The notes: generated from the letters alone by a model not told the origin. Shown: positions 8,178 to 17,617, counted from the first letter of the stretch. The stretch: DNA of 64,000 nt from Prescottella defluvii (GCF_000738775.1 NZ_JPOC01000038.1:1-64000); one strand, 5' to 3'. Numbers and translations are program-made.

Positions 8178-10673
8178 ATGACCGAAGGTTGGGGTCGTAC
8201 AGACAGTCCCTTCGATGACATTTTCGCGAGGTTCTTCGGATCGGGGTTGTCGTCCCAGCCCCCGGTCCAGCGCGTCGATCTCGGACGGCTCCTCAACGAC
8301 GGGGCCCGGCAGTTGATCGCCACGGCCCGCGACGCGGCCACCGAGTGGGGCAACAGTGAGATAACCCCCGAACACCTGCTGTACGCGGCGGCGCAGAACG
8401 ATCCGACGCGGGGCGTGCTCAGCAGCATCAATCTCGATCCGGACGAGTTGGCCTCGAAGATGGCCGCGCACCTGGACAAGCACGGCACTCCCAAGACCGA
8501 GCCCGGCTCCCCCAGTCTCAGCCCCGCCGCGAAACTCGCGCTGAGGACGGCCCAGCAGCAGGCCAGCGAATCGGGACGCAGTTACATCGGACCCGAACAC
8601 ATCCTGATCGGCATCGCCGCGAACTCCGAGAGCCCCGCGGGCAAGGCCCTGCTGGGCGCCACCATCGAGGGCGAGAAGGCGACGGCGCCGCCGAGTTCCA
8701 CGCCGACGCTCGACGAGTACGGCCGCGACCTCACCGCCGAGGCCCGGGCCGGCAACGTCGACCCGGTGGTGGGGCGTGCCGACGAGGTGGAGCAGACCAT
8801 CGAGATCCTGTCCCGCCGCCGCAAGAACAATCCGGTGCTGATCGGCGATCCGGGCGTCGGCAAGACGGCGATCGTGGAGGGTCTGGCGCAGCGCATCGTC
8901 AACGGCGACGTGCCGTCGACGCTCACGGACCGTCGGGTCGTCGCACTCGACGTCGGCTCGCTGGTGGCGGGCACCAAGTATCGCGGCGAGTTCGAGGAGC
9001 GGCTCACGAAGATCCTCGACGAGGTGAAGGCGCACTCGGACGAGTTGGTGCTGTTCATCGACGAACTGCACACCATCGTCGGCGCCGGGGCGGGCGGCGA
9101 GGGCGCGATGGACGCCGGCAATCTGCTCAAACCGGCCCTGGCCCGCGGCGAACTGCACGCGATCGGCGCCACCACCATCGACGAGTACCGCAAGCACATC
9201 GAGAAGGACGCCGCGCTCGAGCGCCGCTTCCAGCCGGTGCTCGTCGCCGAGCCGTCGGTCGACGACACCATCGAGATCCTGCGCGGACTCGTCGACAGCT
9301 ACGAGGCGCACCATCAGGTGCACTACACCGACGAGGCCCTCGTCGCGGCCGCCGAACTGTCCGATCGTTACATCACCGACCGGTTCATGCCGGACAAGGC
9401 GATCGACCTCGTGGACCAGGCGGGTGCGCGCGTCCGGTTGCGGACGCGCACACCCGATTTCGACACCCGAGCGGCGGAGGAGGAGTTGTCCCGGCTGAAG
9501 CGGGAGAAGGACTCCGCGGTGGGGCAGGAGGACTACGAGCGGGCCAACGACCTGAAGCGGCAGATCACCGAGGCCGAGGAGCGACTGGGGACGGCTCCCG
9601 ACGAGGCCACCCCCGACGTCACCGTCCTCGACATCGCGCACGTCGTGTCGCGGCAGACCGGCATCCCGGTCGCCGATCTCACGTCCGAGGAACGCGAGCG
9701 GCTGATGAAGCTCGAGGACGTTCTGCACGAGCGGGTGATCGGCCAGGCCGAGGCGGTCACCGCGGTCGCCGAGGCGGTGCGCCGCTCGCGGGCCGGGCTG
9801 TCCGATCCGAACCGCCCGATCGGGTCGTTCATGTTCCTCGGGCCCACCGGTGTCGGCAAGACGGAGACGGCGAAGGCGTTGGCGGAGGCCGTGTTCGGCG
9901 ACGAGGACCGGATGATCCGGTTCGACATGAGCGAGTTCCAGGAGAAGCACACCGTGTCCCGGCTCGTCGGCGCCCCGCCCGGCTACGTCGGCTACGAGGA
10001 GGCCGGGCAGCTCACCGACAAGGTGCGCCGGCAGCCGTACTCGGTGGTGTTGTTCGACGAGGTCGAGAAGGCGCACCCGGACGTGTTCAACGTGCTGCTG
10101 CAGTTGCTCGACGACGGCCGCGTCACCGACGCGCAGGGCCGCACCGTCGACTTCAAGAACACCATCGTGATCCTCACCAGCAACATCGGCTCCGACCTGA
10201 TCCTCGGTGCGAAGGGCGAGGACGTCGAGGATCTGGTCCCGACGCTGATGGAACGGCTGCGCTCGCACTTCCGGCCCGAGTTCCTCAACCGGATCGACGA
10301 GACCATCGTGTTCCACCGGCTCGACCAGACCGAGTTGCGGCAGATCATCGAGCTCATCCTCGACGGCACCCGTCGCCAACTGCACGCGCAGAAGGTGGAA
10401 CTCGACATCACCGAGGAGGCCGTCGACTGGCTCGCCGATAAGGGCTACCAGCCGGAGTTCGGGGCACGACCCCTGCGCCGGACCATCCAGAAGGAACTCG
10501 ACAACCGCCTCGCCGGGCTGCTCCTGTCGGGCGAACTCGAACCCGACGACATCGTCCGGGTGTCGGCGAACGGCGGTCTCGAACTGGGCGTCGTGCATCC
10601 CGGCAAGGGTGAGGGGTCGCTTCCGTCCAGCCCCGAGCCGAGCAAGTCGGAGAAGGCGTCGTCGGACACCTGA
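8178..10673 (+). CDS. Clp/Hsp100 AAA+ ATPase (ClpC-like linker, ClpB-like second module)
   Basis: The 831-residue protein contains an unusual leader ([10 protein letters not shown]), two Clp-N repeats (about residues 35-165), a first AAA module with Walker A GDPGVGKT (223-230) and FIDELHTI, a short linker with a UVR-like [13 protein letters not shown] (near 452), and a second module with GPTGVGKT (near 554) and [16 protein letters not shown]. It should unfold proteins using ATP in the cytosol. The loop after LTSNIGSD lacks the LGF tripeptide that docks ClpP, as in ClpB, so it is more likely a disaggregase than a protease partner. GGAGGA lies 10 bases before the ATG. It is an orphan gene with no clpP nearby. 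Confidence 0.92.
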   Translation: MTEGWGRTDSPFDDIFARFFGSGLSSQPPVQRVDLGRLLNDGARQLIATARDAATEWGNSEITPEHLLYAAAQNDPTRGVLSSINLDPDELASKMAAHLDKHGTPKTEPGSPSLSPAAKLALRTAQQQASESGRSYIGPEHILIGIAANSESPAGKALLGATIEGEKATAPPSSTPTLDEYGRDLTAEARAGNVDPVVGRADEVEQTIEILSRRRKNNPVLIGDPGVGKTAIVEGLAQRIVNGDVPSTLTDRRVVALDVGSLVAGTKYRGEFEERLTKILDEVKAHSDELVLFIDELHTIVGAGAGGEGAMDAGNLLKPALARGELHAIGATTIDEYRKHIEKDAALERRFQPVLVAEPSVDDTIEILRGLVDSYEAHHQVHYTDEALVAAAELSDRYITDRFMPDKAIDLVDQAGARVRLRTRTPDFDTRAAEEELSRLKREKDSAVGQEDYERANDLKRQITEAEERLGTAPDEATPDVTVLDIAHVVSRQTGIPVADLTSEERERLMKLEDVLHERVIGQAEAVTAVAEAVRRSRAGLSDPNRPIGSFMFLGPTGVGKTETAKALAEAVFGDEDRMIRFDMSEFQEKHTVSRLVGAPPGYVGYEEAGQLTDKVRRQPYSVVLFDEVEKAHPDVFNVLLQLLDDGRVTDAQGRTVDFKNTIVILTSNIGSDLILGAKGEDVEDLVPTLMERLRSHFRPEFLNRIDETIVFHRLDQTELRQIIELILDGTRRQLHAQKVELDITEEAVDWLADKGYQPEFGARPLRRTIQKELDNRLAGLLLSGELEPDDIVRVSANGGLELGVVHPGKGEGSLPSSPEPSKSEKASSDT

Positions 10674-10688
10674 GGTTCCAGCGACGCG

Positions 10689-10723
10689 GAGGCGCTCGGC
10701 CGGATCACCCGGCCGAGCGCCTC
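10689..10723. terminator. Bidirectional terminator hairpin
   Basis: A 15-base perfect stem (GAGGCGCTCGGCCGG and its complement) with a 5-base loop sits between two convergent genes and overlaps the end of the MarR-GNAT gene. There is no long T-run. Confidence 0.6.
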
Positions 10724-11613
10724 GTGGACGCCAGGACCTTCTCGAACCAGTGGGTCGCGTAGGTGTTGTCGTTGTAAGCGGGGATGCGCCGATACCCGGA
10801 CCGCTCGTACAGCGCGACGGCCTCGCCGAGCGCGGCATTGGTGTCGAGCCGGACCACGCGTGCACCGTGGTCCGCGGCGTAGGCCTCGAGGTCGTCGAGC
10901 AGTCGGCGCGAGAGCCCGAGTCCGCGCACGTCCGGGGACACCCACATGCGCTTGATCTCGGCGGCCTCGTCGTGGAGCTTGACCGCTCCGCAGCCGACGG
11001 GGGTGCCGCGCAGGTCGGCGACCAGGACGGCACCGTTCGGCGGCCGCAGTTCGTCGCCGTCGGCGGACGTGCTCGCCGACGGGTCGAAGCCCACCTCGAG
11101 ACGCTCGTCGACTTCGGCGAAGTAGCGCCCGAAGCAGAATCGGACGGCCTCCGAGTCGGGGTCGGCGGCCGTGATCCTGACGGCCGCGGCGTCGAGCAGA
11201 CGCGTGACGGCGCCCATCGCGTCGAGCAGTTCGGCGCGGCGCCGGTCCGGCAACGCGCCGAGGATCCGTTCGGCCCGGTCCTGCGACGCCTTTTCGAGGG
11301 CATCGAATTCGGCGCGGCCGGCAGCGGTGAGAGTGACCAGGCGCCCGCGCCCGTCCGCAGGGTCGGGCGTGATCTGCACGACGCCGTCGTCGGCGAGAGC
11401 CGCGAGCAGCCGGCTGGTGTAGCCGGAATCGAGGTCGAATCGCGCACGCAGGTCGCGGACACGGACGGTGCGGTGGCCGACCTCCCAGAGGATCCGGGCC
11501 TGCGAGTACGGGCGCCGAAGATCCAGGTAGCGGTCGTGCAGCACACCCAACTGCTCGGTGATGCCCATGTTGAACGCCCGCAGCGCTGCGGTGTCCTCCC
11601 GAAGGTCGCTCAT
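10705..11613 (-). CDS. MarR regulator fused to GNAT acetyltransferase
   Basis: The 302-residue protein has an N-terminal winged-helix MarR domain (about 1-140; LDSGYTSRLLAALADDGVV is the recognition region and DGRGRLVTLTAAG the wing) followed by a GNAT domain (about 150-300). The GNAT part carries the acetyl-CoA loop in MWVSPDVRGLGLSRRLL and ends TYATHWFEKVL. This fused architecture is common in actinobacteria, and the acetylated substrate is usually unknown. A palindrome lies six bases upstream of the start, consistent with autoregulation. It converges on the Clp gene. Confidence 0.9.
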   Translation of the reverse strand: MSDLREDTAALRAFNMGITEQLGVLHDRYLDLRRPYSQARILWEVGHRTVRVRDLRARFDLDSGYTSRLLAALADDGVVQITPDPADGRGRLVTLTAAGRAEFDALEKASQDRAERILGALPDRRRAELLDAMGAVTRLLDAAAVRITAADPDSEAVRFCFGRYFAEVDERLEVGFDPSASTSADGDELRPPNGAVLVADLRGTPVGCGAVKLHDEAAEIKRMWVSPDVRGLGLSRRLLDDLEAYAADHGARVVRLDTNAALGEAVALYERSGYRRIPAYNDNTYATHWFEKVLASTRRSAG

Positions 11614-11618
11614 TTACC

Positions 11619-11630
11619 TGACTTTAGTCA
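11619..11630. promoter_or_regulatory. Probable autoregulatory operator of the MarR-GNAT gene
   Basis: TGACTTTAGTCA is a perfect 12-base palindrome immediately upstream of the MarR-GNAT start codon. Its size and spacing are typical for a MarR dimer blocking its own promoter. Confidence 0.55.
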
Positions 11631-11749
11631 GAGATTCCGCGTTCGGCCAAGTGCCGGGGAAACCGGCCGGGGCGGGTGGGCGGTGTGACGCGTCCACGTC
11701 GGAGGACTCGAGTAACGTGCTCCTGTATCTGTGCGTGAGGAAGGGTGCC

Positions 11750-12913
11750 GTGACGTCGACGGGGAACATGGTTGGGCTGTTCGCCGGTATCGGCGGCGTG
11801 GAGTTGGGGTTGCGTGGGCACGGCTGGGAAACCGAACTGCTGTGCGAGATCGACCCCGGCGCCCAGCAGGTTCTGCGAACCCGGTTCACGGGCGTCGAAC
11901 TGCACGGTGACGTCACCCGACTGCGGTCGCTGCCGCAGGCCACCGAACTGGTCGCGGCCGGCTTCCCGTGCCAGGACCTGTCGCAGGCCGGCCGCACCGC
12001 CGGCATCACCGGCGCCCGATCCGGGCTGGTCGACGAGGTGTTCCGGCTGGTCAAGCGCAAGAAGGGCCCGCGCTGGCTGCTGATCGAGAACGTGCCGTTC
12101 ATGCTGCAACTCAACCGCGGCGCCGCGATGCGGCACATCACCGACGCCCTCGAGGACCTCGGCTACACGTGGGCGTACCGGGTCGTCGACGCCCGTGCGT
12201 TCGGACTGCCGCAGCGTCGGCAGCGGGTGCTGATGCTGGCGTCGCGCACCGACGATCCCCGCGAGGTGCTGTTCGGGCAGGACGCCGGCGCCCCCGACGT
12301 GGGCGACCCGTCGCTGCAGCCGTGCGGCTTCTACTGGACCGAGGGCGTTCGCGGTCTCGGGTGGGCGGTCAACGCGGTGCCCACCCTCAAGGGCGGCTCC
12401 ACCGTCGGGATCGCGTCACCGCCGGCGGTGCGGTTGCCGTCCGGGGAGATCGTCACCCCCGGCCTGATCGACGCCGAACGCCTGCAGGGCTTCGACCCCG
12501 ACTGGACCGCCCCCGCCACCGAGGTCAAGGGCGTGCGCAATGGGCACCGCTGGCGTCTGGTCGGGAACGCGGTGAGCGTGCGGATGGCGGCGTGGGCGGG
12601 TGGACGGCTCAACGAACGCATCCCCTACAGCCCCGACCACGAGACTCCGCTGAAGCCGGGCGACGCGTGGCCGGGTGCCGCGTGGGGCCGCAACCGGCAG
12701 GCCTTCCGTGTCCACGAGTCGCACTGGCCGGTGCAGGATCCGTACGAGGATCTCAGCGGGTTCCTCGAGCATTCCCAGTTGTTGTCGGCGCGGGCCACCG
12801 CCGGGTTCCTCAAGCGGGCCCGCACCGGCAGCCTGCGGTTCGTGCCCGGTTTCCTCGACGACGTCGAGAGCCACCTCGACCGGATGGGCGGCTATCCGGA
12901 AGCGGTGGCCTGA
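11750..12913 (+). CDS. dcm: DNA (cytosine-5) methyltransferase
   Basis: The 387-residue enzyme shows the C5-methyltransferase motifs in order: GLFAGIGG (SAM binding), the catalytic FPCQDLSQAG (Cys near residue 73), ENVP, QRRQRVLMLASR and a closing VGNAVS. It methylates cytosine C5 in a specific DNA site; the site cannot be read from sequence. The GTG start is preceded by AGGAAGG. A Vsr-type nick endonuclease gene follows 22 bases later, the classic Dcm/Vsr pairing. No cognate restriction endonuclease is visible nearby, so it may be a solitary methylase. Confidence 0.93.
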   Translation: MTSTGNMVGLFAGIGGVELGLRGHGWETELLCEIDPGAQQVLRTRFTGVELHGDVTRLRSLPQATELVAAGFPCQDLSQAGRTAGITGARSGLVDEVFRLVKRKKGPRWLLIENVPFMLQLNRGAAMRHITDALEDLGYTWAYRVVDARAFGLPQRRQRVLMLASRTDDPREVLFGQDAGAPDVGDPSLQPCGFYWTEGVRGLGWAVNAVPTLKGGSTVGIASPPAVRLPSGEIVTPGLIDAERLQGFDPDWTAPATEVKGVRNGHRWRLVGNAVSVRMAAWAGGRLNERIPYSPDHETPLKPGDAWPGAAWGRNRQAFRVHESHWPVQDPYEDLSGFLEHSQLLSARATAGFLKRARTGSLRFVPGFLDDVESHLDRMGGYPEAVA

Positions 12914-12935
12914 GCCCGCTGCGAGAATGGTGTCG

Positions 12936-13340
12936 ATGCCGTCGACCGATCCCGCGACCAGTGCCCGCATGCGGGCACAACGTCGACGCGACACCGCACC
13001 CGAGATCGCGTTGCGCCGCGAACTGCACCGCCGCGGGGCCCGCTTCTTCGTCGACCGCGCGCCGCTACCCGGTCTGCGCCGGCGGGCCGATCTGGTGTTC
13101 CCGCGCCGCCGCATCGCCGTCTACGTCGACGGCTGCTTCTGGCACCGCTGCCCACAGCACGCGACCGCACCCAAGAACAATGCGCAGTGGTGGGCGGACA
13201 AGTTGGCGGCCAACGTCATTCGCGACCGCGACACCGACGCCCGACTCGCCGCAGCGGGGTGGACCGTGGTGCGGATCTGGGAGCACGAGGACCCGGCCAA
13301 CGCCGCAGATCGGGTGCAGGCGGCGTTGGCCGGGGACTGA
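12936..13340 (+). CDS. vsr: Very short patch repair (Vsr) endonuclease
   Basis: The 134-residue protein has the Vsr pattern: an N-terminal SARMRAQRRRDTAPEIALRR, RADLVFPRRRIAVYVDGCFW with the catalytic Asp, then HRCPQHATAPKNN and NAADRVQ near the end. Vsr nicks DNA 5' of the T in T:G mismatches that arise when 5-methylcytosine deaminates, starting repair back to C:G. It therefore protects the sites modified by the upstream methyltransferase. The ATG at 12936 was chosen because GAG is better spaced; another ATG lies nine bases earlier. Confidence 0.9.
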   Translation: MPSTDPATSARMRAQRRRDTAPEIALRRELHRRGARFFVDRAPLPGLRRRADLVFPRRRIAVYVDGCFWHRCPQHATAPKNNAQWWADKLAANVIRDRDTDARLAAAGWTVVRIWEHEDPANAADRVQAALAGD

Positions 13341-13396
13341 TACGTTCTCGAATCATTTGGGGCGCAAGCTCAGTCGCGGCAGCGCCCGTAGTGCCG

Positions 13397-14374
13397 TCAG
13401 CCCGCGCAGGGCGGCGTGCCGCCGAGCGTCGGATCGAGCGCCTTCAGGACGAGGAACTGCGGGGCCGGGTGGTACAGCAGCCCACTGAGGTGGACGAGAG
13501 GGAGCCCAGGGCACGCGTACTGGACCGTAATGTTCTGCACGAATGCTTCGTCACCGGCAGCGGCAGTCAGGAACGACTGTTCATACCTCGGCGTGATAAT
13601 CCCATCGTTTGCCTTGCCATTCCAGAAATTGGATGCGATGACGGTGTAGTGAACACCCGGAAGCGTCTCGCGGCCGGCGTTGAGGTTCGCGAGGAACTTC
13701 GAGCCCGTGAACTGCTGGTACACGGCCGGGCCGACCGTCGGATCGGCCCACGCGGCGGTCTCACGGACCGATTCCGGCAACCACGTGGGAAACAGCCTGT
13801 TGAACGTCTGCTCCAGGCCGTTGCCGTCCGATCCGTGGTTGGAGGGCGCGATCCCGACCAGCGTGTGAACCTTGTTGAGCGCAGGATTGGCGAGATTGGC
13901 TCCGCCTTCGAAGCGGAGGTACTGGCGGGCCATCATGCCGCCCTGCGAGTGCCCCACGATATCGACCTGGGAGCTGTTGGTGCGGGCGAGGACGGTGTCG
14001 ACGAACGTCGCCACTTGCTTGGCCGAGGTGCGGATGTCGTCGGTCCCCCATGCGATCCCGGTGATCGCGGGCACACCGGCATAGCTGGTGCCGCCGTAAT
14101 TCAGGGCGTAGACGCAGTAGCCGGCTGCCACCAATTTCGCGGCAAGTCCGGTGGTCCCACCCCAGGCTTCCATCGTGCTCGATCCCGTGCCGTGCAAGAG
14201 GACAACCGGGCGGGGGTGTTCCGGGGCGGGACTGCACGTCCAATCATTCACCCCCGCGGGAAAGTCCGGAGACGATTCCTGGGCGGACGCGGTCGCCGGA
14301 GCGACCAGCACCCCGGCGATAAGTAAAGCGGCTGTAGCGAACCCCTTGAGGGCTACGCTGGATCGACGGATCAA
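13397..14374 (-). CDS. Secreted triacylglycerol lipase/esterase
   Basis: The 325-residue protein begins with a signal peptide (IRRSSVALKGF, then a hydrophobic stretch ending ATASA). The alpha/beta-hydrolase body has the oxyanion region VVLLHGTGS and the nucleophile elbow GHSQGG, with a late His in LVHLSG. It should hydrolyse esters or lipids outside the cell. The TTG start at 14374 was chosen because GAGGAG lies seven bases upstream and the signal peptide begins right there; no suitable ATG exists. It converges on vsr. Similar lipases are widespread in rhodococci and mycobacteria. Confidence 0.85.
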   Translation of the reverse strand: MIRRSSVALKGFATAALLIAGVLVAPATASAQESSPDFPAGVNDWTCSPAPEHPRPVVLLHGTGSSTMEAWGGTTGLAAKLVAAGYCVYALNYGGTSYAGVPAITGIAWGTDDIRTSAKQVATFVDTVLARTNSSQVDIVGHSQGGMMARQYLRFEGGANLANPALNKVHTLVGIAPSNHGSDGNGLEQTFNRLFPTWLPESVRETAAWADPTVGPAVYQQFTGSKFLANLNAGRETLPGVHYTVIASNFWNGKANDGIITPRYEQSFLTAAAGDEAFVQNITVQYACPGLPLVHLSGLLYHPAPQFLVLKALDPTLGGTPPCAG

Positions 14375-14495
14375 ATGAGAACTCCTCAGCTTGAAAAACT
14401 CTCGGAAAGAATTGGCCGTAAGGCCCGCAATTGTTATCACATCGCTGCGAGAGAAAGCGGCGATTCCGGGATCTGCGACCGCTACGCTCGCGAGC

Positions 14496-15326
14496 ATGAG
14501 GATCCTCGTTGCCGGCGCCGGGGGTGTCGTCGGACTGCCGCTCACCCGGGAACTGATCGCGCAGGGCCACGAGGTGGTGGGCACCTCGCGCAATCCGGAC
14601 TCGCGTCCCGAACTGCGCGAGGCGGGCGCCACCGTCGTGCGACTGGACGCGTTCGACGCCGCCTCCGTCGATCACGCCATCGCCGAGGCCCGGCCCGACG
14701 CCGTCATCCACCAGCTCACCGACCTGTCCGCCGTCGACCTCGAGGCCAACGCGGAACTGCGCATCGTCGGCACCCGCAACCTGGTCGACGCGATGCGCCG
14801 GTACGGCGTCGATCGGTTGATCACCCAGTCCATCGCGTGGCTGTACGCCGACGGTGAGGGTCTCGCCGACGAGACGGTGCCCCTGATGGCGCCCACCGGT
14901 CCGACCGCCCGCACCGTCGAGGGCGTGGTGGCGATGGAGCATGCGTCGGCGGAGATCCCGAACCACGTGATCCTGCGCTACGGCAAGCTGTACGGGCCGG
15001 GGACGTGGTACTCGCCCGACGGCGACTTCGGCCGTGCCGCCCGAGACGGAGTGTTCGCCGGCAACGGGATCGAGAGTTTCCTGCACATCACCGACACCGT
15101 CGCCCCCACCGTCGCGGCCCTCGACTGGCCCACCGGGATCGTCAACGTCGTCGACGACGAGCCCGCCGGACCGGACACCTGGGTGCCGACGTTCTGCCGC
15201 TGGGTGGGTGCGCAGGAGCCGAGCGGCCTGGGCCCCGGCCACGGACGCGGAGCGTCGAATGCCAAGGCACGCAAGCTCGGTTGGGCGCCACAGTATCCGT
15301 CGTGGCGGGTGGGGATGTCCGCCTGA
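14496..15326 (+). CDS. NAD(P)-dependent epimerase/dehydratase-like protein
   Basis: The 276-residue extended-SDR protein starts at once with a Rossmann fold (MRILVAGAGGVVGLPLTREL), contains RIVGTRNLVDAM in the middle and a C-terminal GRGASNAKARKLGWAP substrate region. The usual YxxxK pair is not obvious; LRYGKLYGPG occupies that area. It probably acts on a nucleotide-sugar or other carbonyl substrate, but may be an atypical NAD(P)-binding reductase. It stands alone, divergent from the lipase. Confidence 0.8.
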   Translation: MRILVAGAGGVVGLPLTRELIAQGHEVVGTSRNPDSRPELREAGATVVRLDAFDAASVDHAIAEARPDAVIHQLTDLSAVDLEANAELRIVGTRNLVDAMRRYGVDRLITQSIAWLYADGEGLADETVPLMAPTGPTARTVEGVVAMEHASAEIPNHVILRYGKLYGPGTWYSPDGDFGRAARDGVFAGNGIESFLHITDTVAPTVAALDWPTGIVNVVDDEPAGPDTWVPTFCRWVGAQEPSGLGPGHGRGASNAKARKLGWAPQYPSWRVGMSA

Positions 15327-15369
15327 CGATTCTGCGACGGCGGTCTCCCCCTACACCGCGCCGGACCAC

Positions 15370-15756
15370 TCAGCCGTTGTGCGAGAGACAGAAGGGGTGC
15401 CCGGCCGGGTCGAGCAGAACTCTCCAGTGCGCGATGTCGGGCTGGAACGTGGGAAGCTTCGCCCCCAGCGAGAGCACGTACGCCTGTGCCGCATCGAGAT
15501 CGTCGACGCCCAGTTCGATGTGCGCCTGCTTTCCCTGCGCCGGGTCCGGCCAGGTGGGCCTGCGGTAGTCGGCGACGCGAATGAAGCCGAGACCGGGCTC
15601 GCCGCCACGGCCCAGCAGGACGAAGTCGTCGCTCGAGAACAGGACCGGAAGCCCGAGCATCGAACTGTAGAAGGCCGACAGTTCCGCAGGATCCGGACAG
15701 TCGAAATCGACGGACAGGAAACGGATTTGCGGTGGTGATGTCACATTGTGCGTCAT
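15370..15756 (-). CDS. VOC (glyoxalase/bleomycin-resistance) family protein
   Basis: The 128-residue single VOC module opens FLSVDFDCPDPAELSAFYSS and includes GFIRVADYRRPTWPDP, HIELGVDDLDAAQAY and the closing VLLDPAGHPFCLS. VOC proteins bind a metal and act on small molecules or sequester antibiotics; no substrate can be assigned. Start at 15756, with an alternative ATG at 15768. It diverges from a WYL-domain regulator, which may control it. Confidence 0.85.
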   Translation of the reverse strand: MTHNVTSPPQIRFLSVDFDCPDPAELSAFYSSMLGLPVLFSSDDFVLLGRGGEPGLGFIRVADYRRPTWPDPAQGKQAHIELGVDDLDAAQAYVLSLGAKLPTFQPDIAHWRVLLDPAGHPFCLSHNG

Positions 15757-15818
15757 GAGCGCCACCATAGAAGCCGATGCGGACAGCTTCTGTCCTGGTT
15801 GTTCGGGAAGATGGTGTC

Positions 15819-16781
15819 GTGATCGGTACCTCTGCCCGACTGCTCGACCTACTGGCCCTGCTGTCCTCCCGTGTGCAATGGACGTCCGCCGAGTTGGCGG
15901 ATCGGATGAATGTCGATGCGCGGACCATCCGTCGGGACGTCGCACGGTTGCGGGATCTCGGCTACGTCGTGGAATCGGATCCGGGGCCGTGGGGCGGGTA
16001 CCGGCTGGGATCCGGTCGCCGGATTCCGCCCTTCGTGCTCGACGACGAGGAGGCGCTCGCGGTGGCGATCGCGCTGCGGGAAGCGGCCGGCACCGGCGTG
16101 CTGGGCGGTGATCAGGCCGTTCTGTCTGCGCTGTTCAAACTGCGCCGGGTACTGCCCGCGGGTGTGGCCGACCGGCTGAGCGCCATGGATACGGTGATCG
16201 TGCATTCGGCACCGGCCGACGGGCCACAGATCGACCCGGACGTCCTGCTGCGATTGGCGACGGCCTGCCGCCGGTTCGAGCGGCTCGTGCTGTCCTACCG
16301 AAATCACGGCGGGTCGGACTCCGTTCGAGAAGTGGACGCCTATCGCCTCGTTCGACGGAACCGCCGTTGGTACCTGGTGGCCAAGGACGTGTCGAAGGGC
16401 GCATGGCGCAGCTTCCGGGCGGATCGTGTGCTCGACACCCGCACCATCGGCAGCCGGGCCGAGCCGTTGGACGCACCGGATCCGGAATTGTTTGTGGCAG
16501 AGGGAATATCCAGCGTCGTGTACCCGATCTACGCGACCATTCGCCTCCCCCTGCCGATCGAGCGTGCGCGGGCGGTGGTCCCACCGACGATCGGAACGCA
16601 CACCGCCCGAGGCTCCGATTCGACGATCGTCGTCATCGGCGGCAACGACGCCGACATGCTCGTCACCTATCTCCTGGGCCTGGGCGTCACCCTCGAAGTG
16701 CTGTCCCCTCCCGAGGTGCACGACTCACTGCTGCAACGGATGCGGGACCTGATCGCGGCCAACACCCGACCGGACGCCTAG
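15819..16781 (+). CDS. HTH/WYL-domain transcriptional regulator
   Basis: The 320-residue protein has an N-terminal winged HTH (SARLLDLLALLSSRVQWTSA, then TIRRDVARLRDLGY) followed by the WYL domain (LVLSYRNHGG and RWYLVAKD) and a C-terminal WCX-like extension. WYL domains bind nucleotide-type ligands and regulate stress or defence genes. The GTG start is preceded by GGGAAG. It is divergent from the VOC gene with about 60 bases between the starts, so that gene is its most likely target. Confidence 0.88.
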   Translation: MIGTSARLLDLLALLSSRVQWTSAELADRMNVDARTIRRDVARLRDLGYVVESDPGPWGGYRLGSGRRIPPFVLDDEEALAVAIALREAAGTGVLGGDQAVLSALFKLRRVLPAGVADRLSAMDTVIVHSAPADGPQIDPDVLLRLATACRRFERLVLSYRNHGGSDSVREVDAYRLVRRNRRWYLVAKDVSKGAWRSFRADRVLDTRTIGSRAEPLDAPDPELFVAEGISSVVYPIYATIRLPLPIERARAVVPPTIGTHTARGSDSTIVVIGGNDADMLVTYLLGLGVTLEVLSPPEVHDSLLQRMRDLIAANTRPDA

Positions 16782-16810
16782 GGACACACCTGTCCGCACT
16801 CGACGGCGGC

Positions 16811-17617
16811 TCAGAGACGCGTCCACGTCCATCGGCAGGAAGCTGTCAGTGGGGATTCCGGCGTCACCAGTCGCGGCATCGTGTTGACTCCGTCGGGCGG
16901 CCCGGACTGCGGCTCGACGCAGACGGCGTCGTCCTCCATGTCGTAGACCACTACCCACCGCTCGGGGCTACTGACTTCCAACCGGAGCACGCCCGGCCAC
17001 GTCAACGCCACCCGCACGCCGTCGACCATTCCGAAGCAGTCATCCCACGGTCCCGGCTCGGGGGCGATCCGTGCGCCCGACGGAAGGTAGTCCGGCCCGC
17101 GCAGTTCCTGCCAGTCGGGCGCGAAATCGATCCGGACGGGCTCGGTGTCGTCGCTCAGGTGGCGCTTGAACCACGGGTGCCACCCGACCTGGGCGGGAAA
17201 GGGATCCGATTCCGCGGCCACCGCCATGGAGAGGTCGAGAACGTCCTCGGTCAGGCGGAAGCTCTGGATCACCCGACCCGTGAACGGCCACGGCGGGGCC
17301 AACGCCTGCCGCAACGTCATGTGCGTGTCCGAGGCGTCGACGACGTCCCATTCGCCGTCCCGCACCGTGCCATGGATGGCGTGCGGGTCCGCATTCAGCG
17401 GTAGCTGATGCGTCTCCGCGCCGACGGTCAACTGTCCGTTACCGATTCGCCCGCACCACGGCGCCATGGGGAAGCAGCCGTACCCGTCGCCCTGCGCGAG
17501 CAGTTCGGTCCCGCCCACGACGAGGCTGGTGATGGTGCCGCCACGTCGTGGCGAGATCCGGACACGGACGTCGCCGGCTGCCATTTCGTGGTCGCCACTG
17601 TCGGCGTCGATGATCAT
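16811..17617 (-). CDS. Aldose 1-epimerase family protein
   Basis: The 268-residue protein has the galactose-mutarotase pattern: MAPWCGRIGNGQLTVGAETH, HAIHGTVRD with the catalytic His, and QVGWHPWFKRHL. It would interconvert alpha and beta anomers of hexoses in the cytoplasm. The C-terminal segment keeps CVEPQSGPPDGVN. Three in-frame ATGs lie at 17629, 17626 and 17617 with no strong ribosome site; 17617 is used. It converges on the WYL gene and diverges from the glycerophosphodiesterase gene. Confidence 0.85.
   Translation of the reverse strand: MIIDADSGDHEMAAGDVRVRISPRRGGTITSLVVGGTELLAQGDGYGCFPMAPWCGRIGNGQLTVGAETHQLPLNADPHAIHGTVRDGEWDVVDASDTHMTLRQALAPPWPFTGRVIQSFRLTEDVLDLSMAVAAESDPFPAQVGWHPWFKRHLSDDTEPVRIDFAPDWQELRGPDYLPSGARIAPEPGPWDDCFGMVDGVRVALTWPGVLRLEVSSPERWVVVYDMEDDAVCVEPQSGPPDGVNTMPRLVTPESPLTASCRWTWTRL

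Noticed and set aside
7950-11546. A very long minus-strand open frame (1198 codons) opposite the Clp ATPase gene
   Set aside because: High-GC third-position bias leaves an open frame on the antisense strand. The plus strand encodes a clear Clp ATPase, and the antisense product is Arg/Asp/Glu-rich with no domain.
11558-11749. Extended N-terminus of the cytosine methyltransferase
   Set aside because: The added 64 codons run through the MarR-GNAT start and promoter and lack family similarity. The GTG at 11750 has a good AGGAAGG site and begins right before the first SAM motif.
13415-14632. Longer N-terminus for the secreted lipase
   Set aside because: The extra 86 residues would bury the signal peptide. 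The TTG at 14374 has GAGGAG at the right distance.
15005-15738. Several plus-strand frames over the epimerase end and the VOC gene
   Set aside because: They overlap well-supported genes, have Arg/Pro-rich composition typical of shadow frames and show no domain or ribosome site.
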